From: Patella vulgata
Taxonomy: Eukaryota > Mollusca > Gastropoda > Patellidae
Direction: 5' to 3'
Assembly: GCF_932274485.2 (NCBI RefSeq)
Contig: NC_065880.2
Coordinates: 8,719,695 to 8,783,694 of the forward strand
DNA length: 64,000 nucleotides
Below, one piece after another: positions 11,528 to 24,100 of the stretch (the first letter of the stretch is position 1; every line of letters starts with the position of its first letter). The notes below the pieces were generated by a model. The model ran no database searches, was not told where the DNA came from, and worked only from the letters and a program-made list of their open reading frames with translations. The translations under genes were made by a program, and so were the position numbers.

Positions 11528-12048
11528 AAAAGGGCCTAATACTGGAACATTGCGGCCAACAATGTCCAGTTGTTTTTGTTAGGTCAATTAAGGGTAGATA
11601 AAAAAAAAAAAAATTTTCAGTCCCCAGTTTAAACTATTTTTTATATAAAATTTCTGTAAGCAATTATAAAAGTTACAATAATAAAGTATAAAATATATAA
11701 CAAATGTATACAAAATATTGGAATGATTCAGATTTAAGCTAAGTATTGATAAACACAGGTCATGTTGATACCAGGGCATATTTTAAGGTTTAATTGGGGT
11801 TCCGTGAAAATTTCCAGTATTTGACTTCCGATAACACAGTATCCCGCTTACACTTTTATAACAAAAATATAACAGAATTAACATATTTATATTTATAACC
11901 GCGTGTTCGTATTATCATGGACTTTATAATACACCTATCATACGGTCCATGGTATTATTAGCAGTCCAAAGAAATATCATGGACCTTATAATATAAGGTC
12001 AATGGAAATATCCAAAGTCCAAAGGCAAACGAACTTTCACGGTCACCT
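11528..12048. other. No feature recognised
   Basis: AT-rich; a short internal repetition (TCATGGACTTTATAATAC / TCATGGACCTTATAATATA, about 11915-12003) is the only structure seen. Confidence 0.5.
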
Positions 12049-12192
12049 GGGGCCTGTTTCACGAAAATTTAAATAAGGTAAAATCCAAATTTTAGCAATT
12101 TAATTGGATAATATTAGGTTAATTTTAGTGCTTAGCCAATCAAAATTGAAGTATCTACTAAAATTTAGTTAAGATTTCGAGAAACAGGGCCC
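12049..12192. mobile_element. Hairpin MITE, family H
   Basis: GGGCCTGTTTCACGAAAATT pairs with ATTTCGAGAAACAGGGCCC. Confidence 0.75.
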
Positions 12193-12559
12193 AGAACCTG
12201 ACGGTGTTCTGCCATGTAATTTTCTTGCTTTACGTGATTGTGGGAATACGTCAACAATAAACAATACGAAACTTTTGAAACAGAAATCGAAGTGGTCGAT
12301 GATCATAATGATAGTTCATTTTCCCCACACGATCTTCACATATTCACAAAGCTACAAAACATTTTTTTCAGAGCACGGCTTTAAAATTTTCAAAGCACGG
12401 ATTTATTATCCAGAGGCATGTTCGTGTCTGTAAGGCAAGTTAATTTCATAAAATATCTATGCATAGAGATGCCCTTTCCTCGGCAACTACAGAAGCTATC
12501 TATTTCATTTAAATTATAAAATTTATAAAAAAAATTGAGTGAAACATGATTATATCAAT

Positions 12560-13170
12560 ATATTAAAACCCTTAGGGTCCTTTAATAATAACCACTGGGC
12601 AAAATAGTAAATATTCTAATATAACCCCTAGGGTCATTTAATAATAACCACTGGGCATTATAGTAAATATTCTAATATAACCCTTAGGGTCATTTAATAA
12701 TAACCACTGGGCATTATAGTAAATATTCTAATATAAATGAAATGAAATGAAATGAAATGAAATGAAATGGGGTTTAACGTCCTACTGTTCTGCTCCTAAC
12801 CTGGGATAATGAAGACGGGCATACGCCATACAGTGTGCTATGCGGGAAATTTTGCCCGGACAGCGGCATTACAGCCTACTCTTATATCGAATTCCAACTG
12901 CCAAGGGATCTTTTACGTGCACGCCAATGTGTACACGGGGCCTCGGTTTTTCGTCCCATCCGAACGACTAGACCGCTTTCCTTGTCAGCCCCTCCGTCCT
13001 GCATCACTGACAAGGGAGAACCACGCCGGAAAATTTGGATGAACTTTCTCGGCCAATGCAGGGATCGAACAACCGACCTCCAGGCTAGCGAGCTAGCGTC
13101 TTACCCACTTAGCCACATGATCCCCATTCTAATATAACCCTTCTTAGGGTCATTTATAGTAAATATTCTA
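12560..13170. repeat. Tandem repeat (about 58 bp x 3-4) split by SINE-A
   Basis: Units carry ACCCTTAGGGTCATTTAATA and AAATATTCTAATATA. The array resumes after the SINE-A inserted at 12736-13125. Confidence 0.75.
12736..13125 (-). repeat. SINE-A copy, full length with 11-bp target duplication
   Basis: (AAATG)n tail, body and tRNA-like head complete. ATTCTAATATA flanks both sides (12725-12735, 13126-13136). A good reference copy of the family. Confidence 0.88.
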
Positions 13171-13255
13171 ATATAAAAAATATATATTTAAACATGTTTA
13201 TATACACATCTCTACATAATATAACAGAGAAAGTTTGTTTGTGTGTAGGTTCAGG

Positions 13256-13259
<4 letters not shown>

Positions 13260-13297
<38 letters not shown>

Positions 13298-13370
13298 GGA
13301 GAGAGAGAGGGAGAGAGGGAGAGAGAGAGAGAGAGAGGGAGGGAGAAGAGAGGGAGAGAGAGAGAGAAAT
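13260..13370. repeat. (GA)n microsatellite
   Basis: About 110 bp of GA/GGGA repeats forming the tail of the SINE-B copy that follows. Its open frames are artefacts. Confidence 0.85.
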
Positions 13371-13608
13371 GGGGTTTAACCTCCATTCAACACAAACTAG
13401 GTCATTTCGGGACTAACATATGGTTCAATTTTATTTCAATAATTTGCTTGGCCAGGGGTCTTTAGCAGTGGGAGAAAATTCATGAGGATCGACAGGTGAC
13501 CTTATTCCTTGTCACGTACAACCGGGGAATCGAAACCACGCCAGTTGACTCAATGACAGACCTTATGATACTGGGGACACACGCTAACCATTCCGCCATC
13601 CACCCCCC
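13366..13608 (-). repeat. SINE-B copy
   Basis: GGGGTTTAACCTCCATTCAA through to CATTCCGCCATCCACCCC; part of the middle (CCGGAGGACCCGGAG area) is missing. Confidence 0.8.
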
Positions 13609-13751
13609 TACGGATGTGTGTACGCTGTACATGTAGACTCACGATAGGAACGCAATCAGTTAATGAGCACCATAAATTCCTTTTAAAAAAATCCTGTTTA
13701 TTTTGAAATTTATATATTCAACAGTTTGTTTTCCTACAGTGAACCCACAAA

Positions 13752-13912
13752 TGAAAGAATATGGGGTTTAATGTCTACTGCTCTGTAGGACGAGGCTAAT
13801 GAAGACCGGCATACACCATGCAGTGTGCTATGAATGAAATTTTGCCATAACAGTGGTGTTACATCCTACTCTTATTTCCAATTCCAACTGTTAAGGGTTC
13901 TTTTACGTGCAC

Positions 13913-13917
<5 letters not shown>
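13752..13917 (-). repeat. SINE-A 3' half
   Basis: From ATGGGGTTTAATGTCTACTG to CTTTTACGTGCACACC, cut off by a GA run and SINE-B. Confidence 0.7.
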
Positions 13918-13949
<32 letters not shown>

Positions 13950-14122
13950 CCACTCGACACAAACTAGGTCATTTCGGGACTTACATATGGTTTAATTTTA
14001 TTTACATAATTCACTTGCGCGTAGGGGTCTTTAGCAGTGGGCGGACCCGGAGAAAACCCACAAAGTTGGACAGGCGACCCTACTCCTTGTCACGTACAAC
14101 CGGGGATTCGAAACCACGCGAA
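13917..14122 (-). repeat. SINE-B copy, head missing
   Basis: GA tail, CACTCGACACAAACTAGGTC through TTCGAAACCACG; the tRNA-like head is absent. Confidence 0.75.
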
Positions 14123-14357
14123 CCCACAAACAAGGGGACTTTCTCTCCAAATATACAAAGCAGAAAAACTGTGCAACAAAAATACTGACAACAAAATATT
14201 AACATTGTACAAACTAACTGCTAAATGAACAAGTCCAAGTCAATAAAAAAAACATCAACTAAAAAAAACAAATAACAAAAATAGTAAATTATAATAAAAT
14301 AGTACAAAAATAACCGGGCAAGCAAGAGTCTGGTTTAACATATTCAATCAAAATTCA

Positions 14358-14692
14358 ATCCAATTAAAATACAAATCTATATTTCGTTTCATTTTTTTTT
14401 ATACTTTCGATGGCCTACACTACATGAAGATCTGACCATCAGATGTCATACGAGCGGCTTTTGACCATATGACATCACACATTGATTAATAAATCAGTGT
14501 TGACCTATCTAGTGGTTTACCCAAAGTTCTGTGCACCTCACGCCAAAAAATTGCTGTTACAGACGGTTTCATTGGCTAAACCCTCACATCATACAGAACG
14601 TGGGTTATGTACATGTAACAACTCTTCCAGATCCTAGTGTAGTAAAAACAAGTAAATCGAAACAAAATAGGATCTGTGTTTTAATCAGATTG
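14358..14692. mobile_element. MITE-C copy
   Basis: Ends are CCAATTAAAATACAAATC...ATATTTCGTTTC and GAAACAAAATAGGATCTGTG...TTAATCAGATTG, inverted repeats of each other. Reference for the family. Confidence 0.75.
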
Positions 14693-14875
14693 ATCCAAAT
14701 TAAAGCTGGATTGCTTTGCTAAATTTAACAGAACAATCTAAGTCTCATTTTTGTCTTATACAATTTGCTACCAGATGGCGCCATTAACTGGGGTTCATTG
14801 AAAAAGTGACTTAGATCGTTCTTCCCCAGGACTCTTCATATATCTTGAATGTTTCGTTGAAATAAACTATGGTTA

Positions 14876-15162
14876 TCAATAAACATTGTCATTATTAGAT
14901 CCCAAATATTCCAGCCATCTTTGTTTCTCTTTAGGTAAAAAATGGACGTCTGAAGATTTTTGATGTTTGGGTTTTATCTTCATATATATTTTTGAGTTAA
15001 TTCTAATTCCTGTCTCAAGAACTCGTCTCAAATCAACTCGTTGCAATTTTGTGAAAAGTTTCTGCTTCCTCAATTCGTAGGAATCATCAACCATGTGAGC
15101 ATTATAAAGTATCTGTGCTACTAACTGAAGATTGCCATAACCATCTAAATTACCAACAGCCC
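14876..15162 (-). CDS. FAM234B: FAM234 exon 13: C-terminus and stop
   Basis: Reads AVGNLDGYGNLQLVAQILYN, then a charged end (QKLFTKLQRVDLRRVLETG, weakly like GRGELRRFLSRI of FAM234B), ending GSNNDNVY and TGA (14878-14876). No canonical AATAAA is seen close downstream. An ATTAAA lies in the MITE-C end near 14680. Confidence 0.8.
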
Positions 15163-18100
15163 CTGGAATAAAACGAAAAGATAGGTTGCCAGGCAACGAA
15201 ACATACGCCCACAGCAGCTAAATCGTCCGGGCAGTCAACAAGAGATATCACATATTTTTACTTTTTTCGGTAATGAAGCATTTATAATACACTAAAATCT
15301 GATTAAGAGTAATAACTCATTAAGGAATTATCAAAATCTGTCTGGTTTTTATAAAATTCTGCCCCATGCTAACGTTTAGTATACGAAACATTTAATATCA
15401 TGGATTTAGCTGTTCAAGTTATCAAAATTCATTGAAAATCAATATATTTGTTTGTCTCAAGATCTTAAACTCTGTGTATCAATCTGAAGTCAATCGGATG
15501 ATAACATTAGCCTCTAGGTTGTCACATGATTTTTCAAAGTGATCAAGGGGCCTAACTTTGGCAGTAATTATTGGAAATCGTTGAAATTCATTGGGATTAT
15601 TCGTCTCATGACCTAAAACACTGTGTATAAATTTCAAGTCAGATATTAACTTTAGCCTTTAGAGCATCCACAAGAATTTTAGAAGTGATCAAGGGCCATA
15701 ACTCTGGCAGTAATTATCGGAAATCGCTGAAAATCAATAGGCTTCTTCGTCTCATGACCTTAACCACAGTGTATAAATTTAAAGTCAATCAGTTATTGAC
15801 TTTAGCCTCTAGAGCATCCACAAGATTTTTTGAAGTGATCAAGAGTCATAACTCTGGCAGTAATTATCGGAAATATACGACCACATTTCAATGTGGGCGT
15901 ATAAAAATGAAATGGGATTTAAAGTCCTACTGTTCTGCTCCGACTGGGCTAATGAACACAGGCATATGTCATACAGTGTGCAATGAGCGAAATTTTGCCC
16001 TGACTACAACGCTACTGCATACTCTTGTATCAAATTTCAACTGCCAAGGGATCTTTTACAGCCACTCCAATGTATACACAGGATCGCGGTTTTTCGTCCC
16101 ATCCGAATGAGTAGACAGTTGTCTTTGTCAGGCCCTCCGTCCTGCACCACTGCCATGGGAAAACCACACCAGAAAATCCTGATGAATTTTCTCGACCAAT
16201 GCAGGGATCATGGTGACGGAATAAAACAAGTGTTGGTCACAAACACAACAGTTAAAGGGAAACTATAGCCTTGACCTCACCACAGTGCTGTCAGAATAGC
16301 TTATCTCAGTGATATATAAGAAGTCCTTGTGCGTTATGTCAGGGTTCAGACAGCAGGACTACAGCCTATTCTTATTTCAAACTCCAACTGTCAAGAGTTA
16401 TTTTACGCGTGTGACATCGTGTACACAGATCCATGGTTTACCGTACAATCCGAAGAACTAGACAGTATACTGTCAGGAATGGATAGTACACAATTAGTTC
16501 TGTGTTCACCTACCTGTCAGTCTACCTTCAGGGATGGGTAATACACAGTTAATTCTGTGTTCACCTACCTGTCAGCCTACCATCAGGAGTGGATAATACA
16601 CAATTAGTCCGCCTACCTGTCAGTCTACCATCAGGGATGGATAATACACAATTAGTCCACCTACCTGTCAGTCTACCATCAGGGATGGCTAATACACATT
16701 GAGTTCTGTGTTCACCTACCTGTCAGTCTACCATCAGGGATGGGTAATACACGCTGAGTTCACCTACCTGTCAGTCTACCATCAGAGATGGCTAATCCAC
16801 ATTGAGTTCTGTGTTCACCTACCTGTCAGTCTACCATCAGGGATGGATAATACACATTGAGTTCACCTACCTGTGAGTCTACCATCAGGGATAGCTAATA
16901 CACATTGAGTTCTGTGTTCACCTACCTGTCAGTCTACCATCAGGGATGGATAATACACATTGAGTTCACTTATCTGTGAGTCTACCATCAGGGATAGCTA
17001 ATACACATTGAGTTCTGTGTTCACCTACCTGTCAGTCTACCATCAGGGATGGATAATACACATTGAGTTCACCTACCTGTGAGTCTACCATCAGGGATAG
17101 CTAATACACATTGAGTTCTGTGTTCACCTACCTGTCAGTCTACCATCAGGGATCGATAATACACATTGAGTTCACTTACCTGTGAGTCTACCATCAGGGA
17201 TAGCTAATACACATTGAGTTCTGCGTTCACCTACCTGTCAATCTACCATCAGGGATGGCTAATACACATTGAGTTCACCTACCTGTGAGTCTACCATCAG
17301 GGATAGCTAATACACATTGAGTTCTGTGTTCACCTACCTGTCAGTCTACCATCAGGGATGGATAATACACATTGAGTTCACCTACCTGTCAGTCTACCAT
17401 CAGAGATGGCTAATCCACATTGAGTTCTGTGTTCACCTACCTGTCAGTCTACCATCAGGGATGGATAATACACATTGAGTTCACTTACCTGTGAGTCTAC
17501 CATCAGGGATAGCTAATACACATTGAGTTCTGTGTTCACCTACCTGTCAGTCTACCATCAGGGATGGATAATACACATTGAGTTCACTTACCTGTGAGTC
17601 TACCATCAGGGATAGCTAATACACATTGAGTTCTGTGTTCACCTACCTGTAAGTCTACCATCAGGGATGGCTAAGATACATTGAGTTCTGTGTTCACCTA
17701 CCTGTCAGTCTACCATCAGGGATGGCTAAGATACATTGAGTTCTGTGTTCACCTAGTGTACCACATTGTTTATTCTCTACATCTGTAATCAAAGAAATAT
17801 AAAACAGTTCTCTTTTCTCTACCATACTATCTAATAGACACAAGTAGAGGCATTACGATGGGCTATGGAGGAGGAGGACAGTGTGTGGGGTGGGGTGATG
17901 GGGGGGTGCTATGGAGGTTGGGTAGGAGGGTATGGTGGGGAGGAGGGTGTGTGGAATCAAATATCCATCGGAATCAAATATCCATCAGAATCAAATATCC
18001 AGTGAAATCAAATATCCAGTGAAATCAAATATCCAGTGAAATCAAATATCCAGTGGAATCAAATATCCAGTGAAATCAAATATCCAGTGGAATCAAATCT

Positions 18101-21100
18101 CCACCAGAATCAAATATCCAGTGGAATCAAATCTATTTACTATGATAACAAGGTTACTATTCAGAAGAGCCAGGATTTTGCAAAGATTGTGTTTTTCCAA
18201 TCAAGGTATTTTTTGCACAACTCCTCCCGCTCCCAAAAAACTTAGGTCAACTGATTGACTATCATTGTGAATGATAATATACTACGTACTCATCATCCAA
18301 TTCCAACTACTAAGGGTTTTTCATCACATCCGAACACCAAGACACAGTTTCTTCCCAATACCCGATTTTCCGCATGATTCCCCCTTGTCAGTGATGCAGG
18401 ACGGAGGGCCTGACAAGGACAGCTGTCCAGTCATTCGGATGAGATGAAAAACAGAGTTACCGTGTACAAATTGGCATGCACGTAAAAGATCCCTTGGCAG
18501 TTGGAATTCAATATAAGTGAAGGCGGTAGTGCCGCTGTCCGGGCAAAATTTCCCTCATAGCACACTGTATGGCGTATGCCCGTCTTCATTAGCCCAGGTT
18601 AGGAGCAAAACAGTAGGACGTTAAACCCCATTTCATTTCATTTCATTTCCCAATACCCAGTTAACAGTGACATCAAATATCAGATGACATGAAATACTAA
18701 ACTTAGGCTTTCTGTCTACAGTTAGTTCCACTTGTGAACAGACATTAAGCTAGATGACTGACATTTTAAGTCGTAAATCAAAGGTTTTCGTCGAAAACAC
18801 TAAGCATACTTTGAGAATTTTGTCAAGTTGTTATATGCTGCTTCCATTTAATAAAATTCCTCACATCAACCAGAATGCGGGTTATATAACAACATTGCCA
18901 GATTCTAGTGTTGTGAAGACAAGTAAAAGGAAATTATGAACTATAAAAAACGAAATAATATGAAATGAGGTTTAACGTTCTACTCCGACTGGGCTAATGA
19001 AGACAGGCATACACCCTACGCCAATGTATACACTGGACCCCAGTTTTCGTCGCATCCAAACGACTAGACAGCTATCCTTGTCAGGCCCTCCATACTGCCC
19101 CACTGTCAAGGGGAAACCACGTCGGAAAAACTTTCTCGGCCAATGCAGGGATCGAACACGCTACTTCAAGGCTAGGAGCCAGTGTCTTATCCACTTAGCC
19201 ACAGAGTCTCCAAAACAAAACGAAATAGGACCTGTATTTTATTCCGACTGTCTGAGTGATAATAACCTACCATATTTATATTCTGTAGCCTTGGCGTCCA
19301 GTACTTTAATTGGTTGGTAATTTGTTGCACGACCAACAATAAAGATTTCCTGATCCAGTTTAACAGAATCTTGTCCACAAGTTATATGGTGTTTTTCGTA
19401 GTCCTTCTTTCGGTCTAAACCTGATGACAACAATTAAACATACATTATGTAAGAGAGCTAAATCTGCCTACTGGTGGTACCGAGTTCACAAAGCATTCTC
19501 AGACTTAAATTAAGAATTTACTCAAAACTGTTTGCCTTATTTTAACTAAAATATAGCCCTTTATAAAACATTTTGTTTTTTAATGTATCAAATACATCAA
19601 TAAGAAACTATGTGAAAAGTTTTGTGTTTCTGGATCAAAGATATTTTTCATAAACAGTGATTGAAAGTTGAGTAAATTCTTAACTTAAATCTGAGAATGC
19701 TTTGTCAACTTCGGGGCCAGGTCTTTCTTTAGGCCTGAAATATTATCCAAATTATTATATAGGCATTAATTATCATTACAAGTCCATAATCAACTCTCGA
19801 TGCCATTGTTAGCCTGCAATATTTACTGGATTTGAATACATTTTGTGATGGATAATTTTATGTAAAAATGGATAATCGAGAATTTGTTTATTATCGTTCC
19901 TTCCAACGTTAGTAATGACGATCGAGGCTGGCCTAAAATTGAATCGCTAATATATCTCGGTTCAGAGTTAAGCAACTGGACTGAAATTTTCAGTATATTC
20001 TGTTTTCATTATCTATTTTTTTTAATTATTATAGAGAAAACTGTCAGGTCTTTATCTAATCTTTCCTAATGCCCCTTTAATATCATCGAGCAGCCGTGAC
20101 TCATTGAATAAGATGCTGGCAAATTGAGACTGGAATGGAATGAATTGAGATTTAACGTCCTACCTTTCTGCACTGACTGGGCTACAGTGTGTGTTATAAG
20201 ATAAATGTGCCCGGACCGCTGCACTACAGCCTACTCTTATATTTTTATTTTTTTATAAACAATATTTTTATTCAGATTTGTATCTGAACAGGGATTGGGG
20301 AACAGGCATAGCCTATATCACACCCCTCTCCCGACTCTTATATTGAATTCCAACTGTCAAGGGATCTTTTACATATACACAAACGAGTAAACAGTCTTTG
20401 TCCCTTGCCATCCCCTCCGTCCTGCACCACTGACAAGGGTGAACCACACCAGGAAAATCCTGATGAACTTTCTCGGCCAAACACCAGGATCGAACATGGG
20501 ACCACATGGGACCACCAGGTTAACAAGCCAATGTGTTACTCACTGAGCCACCCAAAATGCTTGATAAAACATTTTAAAAGATAATCATTAAATCCCCCTG
20601 AACTTACATTCTGCTGCAGTTAAATTGTAAATTTCATTGGTAACTTCTATATACTCATGTCGCTTGGGCCTCATATTCCCAGTTGCCTTGTTCAAGTCTG
20701 GTGTAGTCCCACTAATATTAGGTGTTGTCTCACTAATATTTGGTTTTGTCATACTAATGTTTGGTGTTGTCTCACTAATGTTTGGTTTTGTCTCACTAAT
20801 ATTTGGTGTTGTCCCACCAATGTTTGGTGTTGTCCCACCAATGTTTGGTTTTGTCTCACCAATATCTGGTATTATTTCACTAATATTTGGTGTTGTCTCA
20901 CTAATGTTTGGTTTTGTCTCACTAATGTTTGGTGTTGTCTTACTAATATTTGGTGTTGTCTTACTAATGTTTGGTTTTGTCTCACTAATGTTTGGTGTTG
21001 TTTTACTAATATTTGGTGTTGTCTTACTAATGCTTGGTTTTGTCTCACTAATGTTTGGTTTTGTCTCACTAATGTTTGGTTTTGCCTCACTAATGTTTGG

Positions 21101-24100
21101 TTTTGCCTCACTAATGTTTGGTTTTGCCTTACTTATGTTTGGTTTTGTCTTACTAATGCTTGGTTTTGTCTCACTAATGTTTGGTTTTGCCTCACTAATG
21201 TTTAGTTTTGTCTCACTAATGTTTGGTTTTGTCTCACTAATGTTTGGTTTTGTCTCACTAATGTTTGGTTTTGTCTCACTAATGTGTGGTGTTGTCTCAC
21301 TAATGTTTGGTTTTGTCTCACTAATCTTTGGTTTTGCCTCACTAATGTTTGGTTTTGTCTCACTAATGTTTGGTTTTGTCTCACTAATGTGTGGTGTTGT
21401 CTCACTAATGTTTGGTTTTGTCTCACTAATCTTTGGTTTTGCCTCACTAATCTTTGGTTTTGTCTCACTAATGTTTGGTTTTGTCTCACTAATGTTTGGT
21501 TTTGTCTCACTAATGTTCTCTGGCTCACTAATGTTTTCAGTTCGGTCCTGTTTCAATATAAAAGAGAATAACATAGATATTACAAATATGGAAAATATAT
21601 AACAGGAAGATCGTTACTACTCAACAGGATGATCGTTACTACGCGACTGGATGATTATTACTACTCAATTGGATGAGCGAAACTACTTGACAGGGTGATC
21701 GGTACTACTCAACTGGGTGATAATTACTAATCGACTTGGTGATCAAAACTACTCAACTGGGTGATCAAAACTACTCAACTGGGTGACCAAAACTACTCAA
21801 CTGGATGATCGTTACTACTCAACTGGATGACTAGTCTACTCGAATAGATGATATGATCATTACTACTCAAATGGATGACCATTATTACTCAACTGGATGA
21901 TCATTACTATAGTCTCTCGGTCCTTCAGTAATTATCTTCTAAGGGCATACTCTTATTCCTATTTCAAACTGTCCAAGGATAATTAACATTTAAGGAGGTT
22001 CCTTTCTCTTCCAATCCATACCACCAGACCCTTTCCTTGCCCAAGCCGTCCACCATTCACAAGTGGGAAACCAGACTGCCCCTTCCCCTAATCCCATAAA
22101 AATCCCTTTTGTACATACTTGTAAATGGTGTACTATATTTCCAGTTTTATCATTAATGGAGTAAGCAGATTTCTTTCTACCAATCATTCTAAAGATAAAG
22201 AGGTCACAATGTTGTGTTGTCTTGACAACCAGATCTGATGACATGTCGTATCCATTGGATACCATCTCCCATAAAATAGTTCCATCGTTACCACTAATAA
22301 CAACATGCTGAAACAATCCAAATAGATGACGCATATTAATTAATAGCACATTCATCTTTTTATAGTATCGAGCAATCAAACTGATTATCTATCCTAGTCT
22401 AAGCAGAAAATATTCAGCATCGAACTCAGTCACGGTTTTGAAGTACCTGTTAGTGAAACCATTTATTAATCATAATTACTCCAATGTAAACAGTGTAATT
22501 TCTTGAATTTTATCGTGCACAGTACTTTTATTGCGGCCATGTGTAAACACAGCTTTATTTAACGTTTCAAAAAATATATATAACTAATTTTTGACTAAGA
22601 AGTTTTGCAAACTTCCATATAGCCAGGCCCTGCATTCTGTATATGACAAGGGGAAGCAATGGAATTTAATGAAATGGGGTTTAACGTCCTACTGTTCTGC
22701 TTCAACTGGGCTAATGAAGATGGGCATACGCCATACAGTGTGCTATAAGGGAAATTTTGCCCGGGCAGCGGCACTATCGCCTACTCTTATATTGAATTCC
22801 AACTGCCAAGGGGTCTTTAACGTGCACGCCAATGTACACACGGGACCTCGGTTTTTCGTATTATCCGAAGGACTAGACAGCTGTCCTTGTCAGGCCCTCC
22901 GTTCTGCACCACTGACAAGGGGAAACCATGTGGGAAACATCCAAAAGAACTTTCTAGGCTAACAGCAGGGTTCAAGCATAAAATAAACAAACCCTTGTAT
23001 AGTTGTAGTCCATCCAAGCTCCTTGACTAACATGAAACATAAAATCTAGGTAATCATCCTCATCAAAATAACCAGGGGCCGGTGTACTGTAAAACAGAGA
23101 GAAATGGGGTTTAACATCATCTTGACACAAACTAGGTAATTTCGGGACTAACATATAGTTCAATTTTATTTCATCAATTTTCTTGCGTGTAGTGGTCCTT
23201 TGATGTGGGAGGAATCCGGAAGAGCCACACAGTTGGACAGGCGACCCTACTCTTTGAAATGAAATGAAATGGGGTTTAACGTCCTACTGTTCTGCCCTGA
23301 CTGAGCTAATGAAGACGGGCATACGCCATACAGTGTGCTATGAGATAAATTTTGTCTGGACAGTGGCAATATGGCCAACTCTTACATCGAAGGCCCTCCG
23401 TCCTGCACCACTGACAAGGGGGAACCACGCCAGAAAATCTGGATGAGCTTTCTCAGCCAATGCAGGGATCGAACATGCGACCTCAAAGCTAGCGAGCCAG
23501 CATCTTATCCACTTAGCCACTGTTGCCCCAATTTCTGAGAGAAGGGGCTGTCCTGCGTAAATGTGTTGTAGGGTTATGTACTGCATTAGAGACAAATGAT
23601 ACAATATATTCTACTCACTGGATCAGATTACATAAAACTCAACTTTGAATTTTAAATCAGTTTTGGGACTATTTGATTTTTGGCTAAAATGAAAGTAAAC
23701 ATTTAACCATTATTTACCTGTAAAATTCGAAGTTAGGGAATTCAGCAGTCCATTTTTTATCTAGGGTTTTTCCATCCAATAAAACCAGTTTACCATCGAA
23801 TAATGAAACCAAGATATCTGCGACACCATCATTATTCACATCGACTATAATAGGAGGCACCATAACACCTTTCTTCATACCACTATCAAAAATAAAATAT
23901 TTAACTGACCTAGAGATACAATCAATCCGTAATTTAACAAACATTTTGCAAGAGCTAAATCTGTCTATTTAAGGCCTTTCTTTAGGCCTGAAATGTTATC
24001 TAAATTATTAATTAGACATTAATTAACTTATCCAGACCATAATCAGCTCTTGATGCCATCGCTAGCCTGCAATATTTACTGGATTAGGATCCGATCTGCT

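Noticed and set aside
13194-13386. Arg-Glu and Ser-Leu repeat open frames
   Set aside because: Translations of a (GA)n microsatellite.
16480-17755. CRISPR-like regular repeats
   Set aside because: No distinct spacers; units are contiguous minisatellite repeats in a eukaryotic intron.
20872-21528. Second minus frame reading VRQNQTL repeats (also sequon-like NQT)
   Set aside because: Out of phase with exons 10 and 12; a by-product of the repeat.
20637-21602. Long plus-strand open frame (repeats of MFGFVSL) opposite FAM234 exon 11
   Set aside because: A 21-bp unit without stops keeps several frames open on both strands. Only the minus NISETKP frame has splice sites and phases linking conserved exons.
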